Positions 1-6,334 of a DNA stretch of 24,964 bases are shown here, piece by piece. The stretch lies in assembly GCA_965365655.1 (NCBI GenBank), contig CBDUCN010000033.1, forward strand, positions 1 through 24,964, written 5' to 3'. A program made the translations under genes and the position numbers. Source of the DNA: JBFHNV01 sp965365655. GTDB lineage: Bacteria; Pseudomonadota; Gammaproteobacteria; HK1. Positions within the stretch are counted from its first letter, which is position 1, and each line of letters begins with the position of its first letter. The notes below the pieces were generated by a model. That model was not told the origin of the DNA. It searched no databases and saw nothing but the letters and a program-made list of their open reading frames with translations.

Positions 1-895
1 CGAGCTCCGGGCGGCGCGGATTGGGCGCATCCGCAAGCCACGCCGCCATGAAGCCGTCGCGCACCGCGGCCGCCGGACGCGCGAACGGCCCGCTCTGCGG
101 CAGCAGCAGCGCCACCTTGCCCGGCGGCTGCGCTTCGGCGCGGATGCGTTCGACGACCTGCGGCACGATCTGCTCGCCGGCCGGATGGCCCGGGTAGCGA
201 ACCGACCACTCGCGGACCGCGTTCTCCATCGCTTCGGCGTCGAGCGCATTGCGCCGCGCCAGCGCAGCGAGCTCGAACCAGCCGCTGATCGCGTCGGGCG
301 GGCGCAGCGGCTGGGCCGCCAGCGTGTCCGGCGGGATCCGTTCCAGGAGCTGCCACGTCTCCTGGCGGTTGCGGTAGGTCTGCTCCGCGGACACCAGCAG
401 CGCGTCGCGCAGCGCGCGCTCGCGGGCCGCGCCGGCCAGGTCGCCGGTGATCTCCAGCGCGTCGGAGCGGATGCGCCGGTAGCGTGCGAGCAGCGAGCGG
501 TCGGTGCTGGTCACGGCCGGCCCCACCCGGCGCAGCGCGTCGGTGGCGTCGCCACTCAGCAGCGCCGCGTCGGCCAGCACCAGCGCGCGGCGCAACGGCA
601 GCGGCGGTGGCAGGCTCTCCGGAAGGCGCTCGACGACCGCGCGCGCACCGGCGCCGTCGCCGGCCTCGAGCAGCGCGTCCGCGGCATTGAGCCGGAACAC
701 GCCCGCCAGCGGTCCTTCGCCCTGCGCGTCAGCGGCCTGCTGCCAGGCCAGCGCCGCCTCGCGCCACGCGCCGCGCGCCTCCAGGCTGCGCGCGGGCGCC
801 TCCAGCCGTGCGCGCTCTTCCGGGTCCGGCTGCGGCGCGCCGCAGCCGGCGAGCAGCGTGGCCGTCAGGAGCAGGGCGGCGAGGGAGCGGCGCAT
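1..895 (-). CDS. lpoA: Penicillin-binding protein activator LpoA (LppC/YraM family lipoprotein), partial
   Basis: The open frame runs leftward from an ATG at 895-893 to the window edge (298 codons, no stop), so the C-terminal part is missing. Residues 1-18 form a lipoprotein signal peptide: a short basic start, a hydrophobic stretch, and a lipobox ending L-A-G-C with Cys18 as the predicted acylated residue. Residues about 25-250 are an Ala/Leu/Arg-rich helical region consistent with the TPR-like N-terminal domain of LpoA. From about residue 259, KVALLLPQSGPFA followed by VRDGFMAAW matches the start of the periplasmic-binding-protein fold typical of the family. In E. coli, LpoA is an outer-membrane lipoprotein that reaches through the peptidoglycan to stimulate PBP1A. 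The position divergent from rsmI is the same as in E. coli and Pseudomonas. Identification is good. Activity on PBP1A in this organism is inferred from the family. Confidence 0.88.
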   Translation of the reverse strand, partial: MRRSLAALLLTATLLAGCGAPQPDPEERARLEAPARSLEARGAWREAALAWQQAADAQGEGPLAGVFRLNAADALLEAGDGAGARAVVERLPESLPPPLPLRRALVLADAALLSGDATDALRRVGPAVTSTDRSLLARYRRIRSDALEITGDLAGAARERALRDALLVSAEQTYRNRQETWQLLERIPPDTLAAQPLRPPDAISGWFELAALARRNALDAEAMENAVREWSVRYPGHPAGEQIVPQVVERIRAEAQPPGKVALLLPQSGPFARPAAAVRDGFMAAWLADAPNPRRPEL

Positions 896-1122
896 CGGGT
901 CGATTTCCTCGGAGACGATTTGCTGGGCCGCGAACGAACGGGGAGCCGGTGTAGCGGCGTCGATGATGCGAGGCCGGTGATCCGGCACCGGCCGGCCCGG
1001 GGCGGCTCGTGGGCCCGCGGTGGGGCAGCGGCGGATTCTGCGGCAATCGCCCGGTGGTTCCAAGGCGGCGCGCGCGTCGCGGCACGCACGGTCCGCGCGT
1101 GGCGATGGAGTATCGTGCGCGC
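896..1122. promoter_or_regulatory. lpoA-rsmI divergent intergenic region with an 8-bp palindrome
   Basis: This 227-bp stretch separates two divergent starts and must hold both promoters. An inverted repeat with perfect 8-bp arms, GGCCGGTG (972-979) and CACCGGCC (986-993), has a 6-nt spacer. It could be a hairpin or a protein-binding site. I see no convincing -35/-10 pair in either direction. On the minus strand TACACC (953-948) and on the plus strand TATCGT (1111-1116) are only weak -10-like matches. The rest is GC-rich with nothing recognisable. Confidence 0.35.
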
Positions 1123-2019
1123 ATGTCCGAGCCGACCGGGATCCTGTGGGTGGTGGCGACGCCCATCGGCAACCTGGGCGACCTGGGGACGCGCGCCGGG
1201 CAGACGCTGCGCCAGGTGGACACGGTGCTCGCGGAGGACACCCGGGTGACGCGCCGCCTGCTGGACGCGTGTGGCCTCTCGACCCGGCTGGAGAGCCTGC
1301 ACGAGCACAACGAGGCGCGTGCAGTCGAGCCGTTGCTCGCGCGCCTGCTGGGCGGCGAGCGCATGGCGCTGGTGAGCGACGCCGGCACGCCGCTGCTCAG
1401 CGACCCGGGCTACCTGCTGCTGCGTGCGGCCCAGGACGCCGGGGTCGCGGTGCGGGTGGTGCCGGGACCGTCCGCGGTGACCGCCGCGCTGAGCGTGTCG
1501 GGGCTTCCACCCGCACGCTTCTGGTTCGAGGGTTTCCTGCCGCCGCGGCGCGAGGCGCGCCGCCAGCGTCTGGACGCGCTCGCCGCGATGCAGGGCACGC
1601 TGGTGTTCTTCGAAGCCCCGCACCGCGTCGCGGAATCGCTTCGCGACATGGCCGAGGTGCTGGGCGCCGACCGCGAGGCCGCGTTCGCGCGCGAGCTGAG
1701 CAAGCGCTACGAGGAGGTGCGCCGCGAGCCGCTGGGCGACCTCGCGGCGCGTGTCGCGGCGTCGCAGCCGCGCGGCGAGTACGTGCTGCTGGTGGCCGGC
1801 GCGCCGGCGGCGCGCGCGTCGGACGACGAGCTGGCGCGGGTGCTGGGCTGCCTGATCGACGTGCTGCCGCCGCGCGCCGCGGCCGCCGCCGCGGCGTGCA
1901 TCACCGGGGCGCGGCGCAACGAGGCCTACGCATTGGCGCTGCGGCTGCGCGAGCGGGCGCCGGGGTCCGGCGCCCCGCATGCCGGCGACGACGCCGGGGA
2001 GCCCGGCGACGGGAATTGA
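1123..2019 (+). CDS. rsmI: 16S rRNA (cytidine1402-2'-O)-methyltransferase RsmI
   Basis: This 298-residue protein has the RsmI form of the tetrapyrrole methylase fold. It uses S-adenosylmethionine to 2'-O-methylate C1402 in the decoding centre of 16S rRNA. Visible family blocks, in order, are VVATPIGNLGDL near the N-terminus, AEDTRVTRRLL, LVSDAGTPLLSDPG, the glycine-rich VVPGPSAVTAALSVSGLP, and FFEAPHRV. The frame is open upstream to 1009, but I chose the ATG at 1123 because family similarity begins a few residues later and no good Shine-Dalgarno precedes the earlier starts. A GGAG lies about 12 nt upstream, so the ribosome site is weak. The last ~20 residues are a Gly/Ala/Asp-rich tail of no recognised function. 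It is divergent from lpoA, with rnpB just downstream. Its partner RsmH, which N4-methylates the same nucleotide, is encoded at 3383-4327. Confidence 0.95.
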   Translation: MSEPTGILWVVATPIGNLGDLGTRAGQTLRQVDTVLAEDTRVTRRLLDACGLSTRLESLHEHNEARAVEPLLARLLGGERMALVSDAGTPLLSDPGYLLLRAAQDAGVAVRVVPGPSAVTAALSVSGLPPARFWFEGFLPPRREARRQRLDALAAMQGTLVFFEAPHRVAESLRDMAEVLGADREAAFARELSKRYEEVRREPLGDLAARVAASQPRGEYVLLVAGAPAARASDDELARVLGCLIDVLPPRAAAAAAACITGARRNEAYALALRLRERAPGSGAPHAGDDAGEPGDGN

Positions 2020-2050
2020 TCCGGCGCGGCGCACGCCCCAAGATGGTCGG

Positions 2051-2436
2051 TGCGCGGGAGCCGGTCGGACAGTCGCTGCGCGTGTCATGCGCGTGGAGGA
2101 AAGTCCGGGCTCCGCAGGGCAGGGTGCCAGGTAACGCCTGGGGGGCGAGAGCCCACGGAAAGTGCCACAGAAAATATACCGCCCGGCGCCGCGAGGCTCC
2201 GGGTAAGGGTGAAATGGTGCGGTAAGAGCGCACCGCGCTCCTGGTAACAGGAGTGGCAGGGCAAACCCCACCCGGAGCAAGACCAAATAGGGGAGCGGTC
2301 CGCCGCCTTCGGGCGTCGGCGAGGCGTGGCCCGCGCTGCTCCCGGGTAGGTCGCTAGAGGCGTGCGGCGACGCACGTCCCAGATGGATGACTGTCCGCTC
2401 CTGACAGAACCCGGCTTACAGACCGGCACCCGCGCC
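2051..2436 (+). ncRNA. rnpB: RNase P RNA, bacterial class A
   Basis: This is the catalytic RNA that removes 5' leaders from tRNA precursors. Conserved core blocks read directly: GACAGUCGC (2068-2076), GGAGGAAAGUCCGGGCUCC (from 2095), AGGGUGCCAGGUAACGCCUG, GGUAAGGGUGAAA, GGUGCGGUAAGAGCGCACC, CCACCCGGAGCAAGACCAAAUAGGGG, CGGGUAGG with the tRNA CCA-binding GGU at 2345-2347, and GACAGAACCCGGCUUA near the 3' end. P1 closes the molecule. GCCGGUC (2060-2066) pairs with GACCGGC (2421-2427) and, past one A-A mismatch, GCGCGGG (2052-2058) pairs with CCCGCGC (2429-2435). Ends are set from this helix and are approximate by a few bases. P3 is very short (18 nt between the GACAGUCGC block and GGAGGAAAG). 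The order rsmI-rnpB-mraZ is also that of Pseudomonas. No U-tract terminator follows directly. Confidence 0.97.
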
Positions 2437-2641
2437 TCGATCATCTCCCGCACGTCGCGAAGTGGGAAACCGACGCCGGCGGCCTCGGCCGCCGGCCGCT
2501 CCGCCGCGGTCCGCGCAGCCGTCCCGGCGCGCGCCAACATCTCATCCAGCACTTTAAGTGTCACTGCCAACACGGTGATACCTATCAGCTATTCGAGGCC
2601 CTCCCGCCCACTTGCAGGATCTGCGCTAAGTCACTGACTGG
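2437..2641. other. Intergenic interval between rnpB and the mraZ promoter; no gene supported
   Basis: About 205 bp with no recognisable coding region. It contains a GC-rich perfect inverted repeat (CCGGCGGCC at 2476-2484, GGCCGCCGG at 2487-2495) without a following T-run, and a small palindrome CACTT-T-AAGTG (2550-2560). From about 2540 the base composition drops clearly below that of the surrounding genes. A minus-strand frame is open from about 2588 into rnpB but resembles no family I know. Confidence 0.4.
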
Positions 2642-2664
2642 AAAGCAAGAATTCCTGCTTTTTT
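2642..2664 (+). terminator. Candidate intrinsic terminator upstream of the mra promoter
   Basis: AAAGCA (2642-2647) can pair with TGCTTT (2656-2661), and the run continues to six T residues (2659-2664). The stem is short and AT-rich, so efficiency is doubtful. Its place just ahead of the mraZ promoter suggests it insulates the cluster from rnpB transcription. The T-run could instead act as an UP-like element for the promoter. Confidence 0.4.
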
Positions 2665-2676
2665 CGCCCGATTTTC

Positions 2677-2706
2677 TTGACACCCTCGGATCGCGGTCAC
2701 CATAAT
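2677..2706 (+). promoter_or_regulatory. Main sigma-70 promoter of the dcw cluster (Pmra)
   Basis: A perfect -35 TTGACA (2677-2682) is separated by 18 bp from CATAAT (2701-2706), which matches the -10 consensus at five of six positions. It is the best promoter I can read in the window. It lies in an AT-richer patch, with two T-rich stretches (2659-2664 and 2672-2675) upstream. The transcript would begin near 2713, about 60 nt before mraZ, inside or just before the MraZ boxes. Confidence 0.8.
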
Positions 2707-2714
2707 CGCTCGTG

Positions 2715-2739
2715 TGGGGTGAAGTGGTGAAAAATGGAT
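2715..2739 (+). promoter_or_regulatory. Three MraZ-binding boxes (TGGNN, 10-bp period)
   Basis: TGGGG (2715-2719), TGGTG (2725-2729) and TGGAT (2735-2739) recur exactly every 10 bp. This matches the known MraZ operator: TGGGN-type direct repeats with 5-nt spacers upstream of mraZ. The first box is closest to consensus and the later ones are degenerate. Because the boxes begin about 9 bp after the -10 hexamer, bound MraZ should cover the transcription start and repress its own operon. Confidence 0.7.
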
Positions 2740-2752
2740 CCTGGCGGATCCA
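2735..2752 (+). repeat. 7-bp stem-loop in the mraZ leader
   Basis: TGGATCC (2735-2741) and GGATCCA (2746-2752) form a perfect 7-bp stem with a TGGC loop. It lies in the predicted mraZ 5' leader, 22 nt before the start codon. It includes the third MraZ box, so the same bases could act as DNA operator and as RNA hairpin. Confidence 0.5.
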
Positions 2753-2774
2753 ACGGGCATAGCGGGGGCGTTCG

Positions 2775-3239
2775 GTGTTCAGGGGGGAGTGCTCGCTCAG
2801 CATGGACTCCAAGGGCCGGCTCGCGGTGCCGACGCGCTACCGCGATCGGCTCTCCGAGGTCTGTGGCGGCAAGCTGGTCGTCACCATCAGCCTCATGGAC
2901 AAGTGCCTGACGGTGTACCCGTTCCCCGACTGGCAGCGCATCGAGGAGGAGATCCGCGCGCTGCCGGCGCTGGACCCGCAGGTGCGGGCCATCAGCCACC
3001 TGCTGATCGGCCACGCCACCGAGTGCGACCTCGACGGCCACGGCCGGATCCTGCTGCCCCAGTCCCTGCGCGATTTCGCGTCGCTGGACAAGCGGGTGCA
3101 CATGGTCGGCCAGGTTCGCAAGTTCGAGCTGTGGAACGAGGACGCATGGAACGCGCGGCGCGACGATCTGCTGGGCCAGGTGGGCAATCTCCAGGTGCAG
3201 GCCTCGGAGTCCCAGGCACTTCGCGACCTGGTGCTGTAG
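2775..3239 (+). CDS. mraZ: Transcriptional regulator MraZ
   Basis: MraZ is a DNA-binding protein of the SpoVT/AbrB-like superfamily that regulates its own promoter and the downstream division and wall genes. The product has 154 residues, close to the usual ~150. Two swapped-hairpin repeats are visible. The first begins at the N-terminus with M-F-R-G and the DSKGR signature (residues 11-15) followed by LAVPTRYRD. The second has D-G-H-G-R-I-L-L-P at residues 87-95. I chose the GTG at 2775 because the family starts with MFRG. The next ATG (2802) would remove the first strand. A GGGGG run (2764-2768) lies 6 nt upstream. It is the first gene of the dcw cluster, and predicted MraZ boxes at 2715-2739 imply autoregulation. 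A 143-nt gap separates it from rsmH. Confidence 0.96.
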   Translation: MFRGECSLSMDSKGRLAVPTRYRDRLSEVCGGKLVVTISLMDKCLTVYPFPDWQRIEEEIRALPALDPQVRAISHLLIGHATECDLDGHGRILLPQSLRDFASLDKRVHMVGQVRKFELWNEDAWNARRDDLLGQVGNLQVQASESQALRDLVL

Positions 3240-3337
3240 TGGCGCCACGCACGTGCACCGGGCCCGGCTGTACATCTCATCGCATGCACGCCCGCCCCCG
3301 CGCGAGCGTGCGCCGCGCGTGCCGGCTCCCGCGCGGG

Positions 3338-3364
3338 GACGGGCGCTTTTCCGTTCGCGCCGTC
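3338..3364 (+). repeat. Hairpin in the mraZ-rsmH spacer
   Basis: GACG-G-GCGC (3338-3346) pairs with GCGC-CGTC (3357-3364), leaving one bulged G and a T-rich 10-nt loop. It ends 18 nt before the chosen rsmH start. The spacer 3240-3382 is otherwise GC-rich, without a Shine-Dalgarno sequence or T-run terminator. The frame of rsmH is open through it, so part could be coding if rsmH starts at ATG 3284 or GTG 3308. Confidence 0.35.
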
Positions 3365-3382
3365 CACGCGACTGAGCACGGC

Positions 3383-4327
3383 GTGGACCGCGACGACGCG
3401 CATCACGTCCCGGTCCTGCTCGACGAGGTGCTGCAGGCGCTGGCGCCGCGCGAGGCCGGCGTCTACGCCGACTGCACGTTCGGGCGCGGGGGCCATGCGC
3501 GCGCATTGCTGGCGCGGCTGGGACCCGGCGCACGGCTGCTCGCGCTGGACCGTGACCCGGACGCGGTCAGCGCCGCGCGCGTCCTCGCGGCCGGGGAGCC
3601 CCGGCTGGAGGTCGTGCACGCGCCGTTCAGCGCGCTGGCCGAGGTCGCGGCGTGCCGCGGGCTGCGCTTCGACGGGGTGCTGTTCGACCTCGGCGTGTCG
3701 TCGCCGCAGATCGACACCCCGGCGCGCGGCTTCAGCCTGCGCGGTGACGGCCCGCTGGACATGCGCATGGACCCGGGCGCCGGCCCGTCCGCTGCCGAGT
3801 GGCTGGCGGCGGCCCCGCAGGAGGAGATCGCGTCGGTGCTGCATACGCTGGGGGAGGAACGCCACGCGCGGCGCATCGCCGCGGCCCTGGTGCGCGCGCG
3901 CGACGAGGCGCCGATCGAGACCACCGCGCGTCTCGCGGCGCTGGTCGCGGCGGCGATGCCGGGACGCTCGCGGCGCGCCGACCCCGGACAGCACCCGGCC
4001 ACCCGCACCTTCCAGGCCATCCGCATGCACGTGAACCGCGAGCTCGACGAGCTGGATCGTGGCCTGGAGCAGGCCGTGGAGTGCCTCGTCCCCGGCGGCC
4101 GCCTGGCCGTGATCAGCTTCCATTCGCTGGAGGACCGTCGGGTGAAGCGCTTCATGCGCGATCTCGCGCAGCCGCCGCGCCCGTCGCGCCACCTGCCGTT
4201 GCCGGAGGATCTGCCGGCGCCGCGGCTGCGCCTGCTCGGGCGCGCGGTGCGCGCGAGCGATGCGGAGGTCGCGCGCAACCCGCGCGCGCGCAGCGCCGTG
4301 CTGCGCAGCGCGGAGAAGCTGGCATGA
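3383..4327 (+). CDS. rsmH: 16S rRNA (cytosine1402-N4)-methyltransferase RsmH (MraW)
   Basis: This Rossmann-fold S-adenosylmethionine-dependent enzyme N4-methylates C1402 of 16S rRNA in the cytoplasm. Family blocks are visible in order: HHVPVLLDEVLQAL at the N-terminus, DCTFGRGGHA (about residues 30-39, the SAM loop), LALDRDPDA, LFDLGVSSPQID, RGFSLRGDGPLDMRMD, RTFQAIRMHVN and VISFHSLEDRRVKRFM. Starting at GTG 3383 gives 314 residues, matching the E. coli length of 313, and puts the VLLDE block at the usual distance from the N-terminus. ATG 3284 and GTG 3308 are in frame and would add about 33 or 25 Arg/Ala-rich residues. None of the three has a clear ribosome site, so the start is the weak point. 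The stop overlaps the ftsL start (ATGA). Confidence 0.95.
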   Translation: MDRDDAHHVPVLLDEVLQALAPREAGVYADCTFGRGGHARALLARLGPGARLLALDRDPDAVSAARVLAAGEPRLEVVHAPFSALAEVAACRGLRFDGVLFDLGVSSPQIDTPARGFSLRGDGPLDMRMDPGAGPSAAEWLAAAPQEEIASVLHTLGEERHARRIAAALVRARDEAPIETTARLAALVAAAMPGRSRRADPGQHPATRTFQAIRMHVNRELDELDRGLEQAVECLVPGGRLAVISFHSLEDRRVKRFMRDLAQPPRPSRHLPLPEDLPAPRLRLLGRAVRASDAEVARNPRARSAVLRSAEKLA

Positions 4328-4593
4328 GTGCGCGGCTGCTGGGCGTGGTGCTGCTCGCCGGTGCGCTGCTCGCGTCCTGCGTGGGCCTGGTGTACGTGCA
4401 GCACCTGCGCCGCGAGCTGTTCACCGAGCTCAGGGCGCTGGAGCGCGAGCGCGACCGCATGCAGGTGCAGTGGGGGCAGCTGCAGCTCGAGGCCAGCACG
4501 TGGGCGGCGCAGGACCGCATCGAGCAGGTCGCGAGCGAGAAGCTGGGCTTCCGCGTGCCGTCGCCGGATCGTGTCGTGCTGGTGGCGGAGTGA
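4324..4593 (+). CDS. ftsL: Cell division protein FtsL
   Basis: A small bitopic inner-membrane protein of 89 residues that joins FtsB and FtsQ at the division site and helps activate FtsWI. A short N-terminus leads into a hydrophobic segment (about residues 4-25). A charged Glu/Arg-rich amphipathic stretch with leucine spacing follows (about 28-60), typical of the periplasmic coiled coil, then IEQVASEKLGFRVPSPDRV, the characteristic FtsL tail. It is shorter than E. coli FtsL (121 residues), mainly at the cytoplasmic N-terminus. The ATG overlaps the rsmH stop (ATGA), and a GGAG (4312-4315) lies 8 nt upstream. The sequence family is poorly conserved, so the call rests partly on position between rsmH and ftsI. 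Confidence 0.88.
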   Translation: MSARLLGVVLLAGALLASCVGLVYVQHLRRELFTELRALERERDRMQVQWGQLQLEASTWAAQDRIEQVASEKLGFRVPSPDRVVLVAE

Positions 4594-4597
4594 CGCG

Positions 4598-6334
4598 ATG
4601 GACGCGCCCGAGCTCCCCGTCGACTATCGCTGGCGGCGCCGCATGGTGCTGGGCGCCCTGGCGGCCTGTGCCGCCGCGTTGCTGTGGCGCGCGGCGGATC
4701 TGCAGCTCACGCACGGCGAGTTCCTGCAGCGCGAAGGCCGGGCGCGCTACCTGCGCACGGTCGCCGTGCCGTCGCACCGCGGCCGCATCGTGGACCGCAA
4801 CGGCGTGGCGCTGGCGGTGAGCACGCCGGTCGACTCCGTGTGGGTGAATCCGCAGGAGCTGGACACCGGCGGCGCGGACTGGCAGCGCGTGCTGCGCGTG
4901 CTGGGGGTGGACCCGGCGCGCACCGCGCAGATGCTCGCGCAGCGCCGCGAGCGCGAGTTCGTGTACATCAAGCGTCACCTGCCGCCCGCGCAGGCGGCGA
5001 GCGTGCGCGCCACCGAGGTGCCCGGCGTGTACCTGCAGCGCGAGTACCGCCGCTACTACCCCAGCGCGGAGATGCTCGGGCACCTGCTCGGTTTCACCGA
5101 TGTCGACGACCGCGGCCAGGAAGGGGTGGAGCTCGCGTTCGACGACACCCTGCAGGGCCGGGACGGTCGCGAGCAGGTGCTGCGCGATCGCCGCGGTCAG
5201 ATCGTCGAGTCGGTGCGCAGCGTGCGCGCGACGCGCGCCGGGCGCGATCTGCGCCTCGCGATCGACCGGCGCGTGCAGTACTTCACCTATCGCGCGCTCG
5301 CCGCGGCGGTGACGCGTCATCGCGCGCGCGGCGGCAGCGCCGTGGTGCTCGACCCCGTGAGCGGCGAGATCCTCGCCGTCGCCAACCAGCCTTCGTTCAA
5401 TCCCAACCGTCGCGCCGATCGCGTGGGCGCGCGCTTTCGCAACCGCGCGATGACGGATCTCTACGAGCCGGGCTCCACGATCAAGCCGTTCACGGTGGCC
5501 GCGGCGCTGGAGAGCGGGCGCTTCAGCATGGACAGCACCATCGACACGCATCCGGGGACCCTGCGCGTCGCGGGACACACCGTGCGTGACGCCCGCGACT
5601 ACGGCGTGATCGACCTGCAGACGCTGATCGCGAAGTCCAGCAACGTCGGCGCCACCCATCTCGCGCTCGAGATCGAGCCGCGTTCGCTGTGGCAGATGTT
5701 CAGCCGCCTCGGCTTCGGCGCCGCGACCGGCACCGGTTTCCCGGGCGAGATCGACGGCGTGCTGCCGCACTTCTTCGAATGGGGCACCATCCATCGCGCC
5801 ACGCTGTCCTTCGGCTACGGGCTGTCGGTGTCTCCGCTGCAGCTCGCGCGCGCGTACGCGGCGATCGCGAACGACGGCCGGCTGCCCGAGCTGACGCTGC
5901 TCGAGCGAGACGGTCCGGCGCCGGCCGAGCGCGTGATGTCGTCGGGCACCGCGCGCAGCCTTCGCCGCATGCTGGAGGCGGTGACCGCGCCGGACGGCAC
6001 CGGCGGCCTGGCACGGGTGCACGGCTACCGCGTGGGCGGCAAGACGGGCACCGTGCGCAAGCCGGAGCCGGGCGGCTACTCCGAGGATCGCTACCTCGCG
6101 CTGTTCGCCGGCATCGCGCCGATCAGCGCACCGCGCCTCGCGATCGTGGTGGTGATCGACGAGCCCGGCGGCGAGCGCTACTACGGCGGCCAGATCGCGG
6201 CGCCGGTGTTCGCGGCCATCGCCGCCGACAGCCTGCGCGTTCTGGGCATCGCGCCCGACGGCGCGCCGCAGCCGCCGAGCGGCGACGCCTACCTCGCGCG
6301 GGCCGTGGACGCGGCGGTGGAGGCGACCCGATGA
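4598..6334 (+). CDS. ftsI: Septal peptidoglycan transpeptidase FtsI (PBP3)
   Basis: A class B penicillin-binding protein of 578 residues that cross-links septal peptidoglycan with FtsW. A cytoplasmic N-terminus precedes one membrane segment (about residues 16-33). Then comes the pedestal domain, including SHRGRIVDRNG and a tyrosine/arginine-rich EYRRYYPSAEMLGHLLGF block. The transpeptidase domain carries all three catalytic motifs: S-T-I-K with nucleophile Ser293, S-S-N (347-349), and K-T-G-T (482-485). It starts 4 nt after the ftsL stop, with GGAG (4587-4590) 7 nt upstream, and overlaps murE by 4 nt. Length and motif spacing agree with E. coli PBP3 (588 residues), and nothing looks degraded. 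Confidence 0.97.
   Translation: MDAPELPVDYRWRRRMVLGALAACAAALLWRAADLQLTHGEFLQREGRARYLRTVAVPSHRGRIVDRNGVALAVSTPVDSVWVNPQELDTGGADWQRVLRVLGVDPARTAQMLAQRREREFVYIKRHLPPAQAASVRATEVPGVYLQREYRRYYPSAEMLGHLLGFTDVDDRGQEGVELAFDDTLQGRDGREQVLRDRRGQIVESVRSVRATRAGRDLRLAIDRRVQYFTYRALAAAVTRHRARGGSAVVLDPVSGEILAVANQPSFNPNRRADRVGARFRNRAMTDLYEPGSTIKPFTVAAALESGRFSMDSTIDTHPGTLRVAGHTVRDARDYGVIDLQTLIAKSSNVGATHLALEIEPRSLWQMFSRLGFGAATGTGFPGEIDGVLPHFFEWGTIHRATLSFGYGLSVSPLQLARAYAAIANDGRLPELTLLERDGPAPAERVMSSGTARSLRRMLEAVTAPDGTGGLARVHGYRVGGKTGTVRKPEPGGYSEDRYLALFAGIAPISAPRLAIVVVIDEPGGERYYGGQIAAPVFAAIAADSLRVLGIAPDGAPQPPSGDAYLARAVDAAVEATR

Noticed and set aside
945..1116. Possible promoters: minus-strand TACACC for lpoA and plus-strand TATCGT seven bases before the rsmI ATG (which would make a leaderless mRNA)
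   Set aside because: Neither has a recognisable -35 or TGN extension, and six-base partial matches are expected by chance.
2476..2495. Perfect CCGGCGGCC/GGCCGCCGG inverted repeat as the rnpB terminator
   Set aside because: No T-run follows and the loop would be only two bases. It lies 40 bp past the mature RNA end, so termination there is not supported.
2085..2588. Minus-strand open frame across the rnpB 3' half and the following spacer
   Set aside because: Most of it is the antisense of RNase P RNA, a well-known source of false proteins, and the remaining ~50 codons match no family and have no ribosome site.
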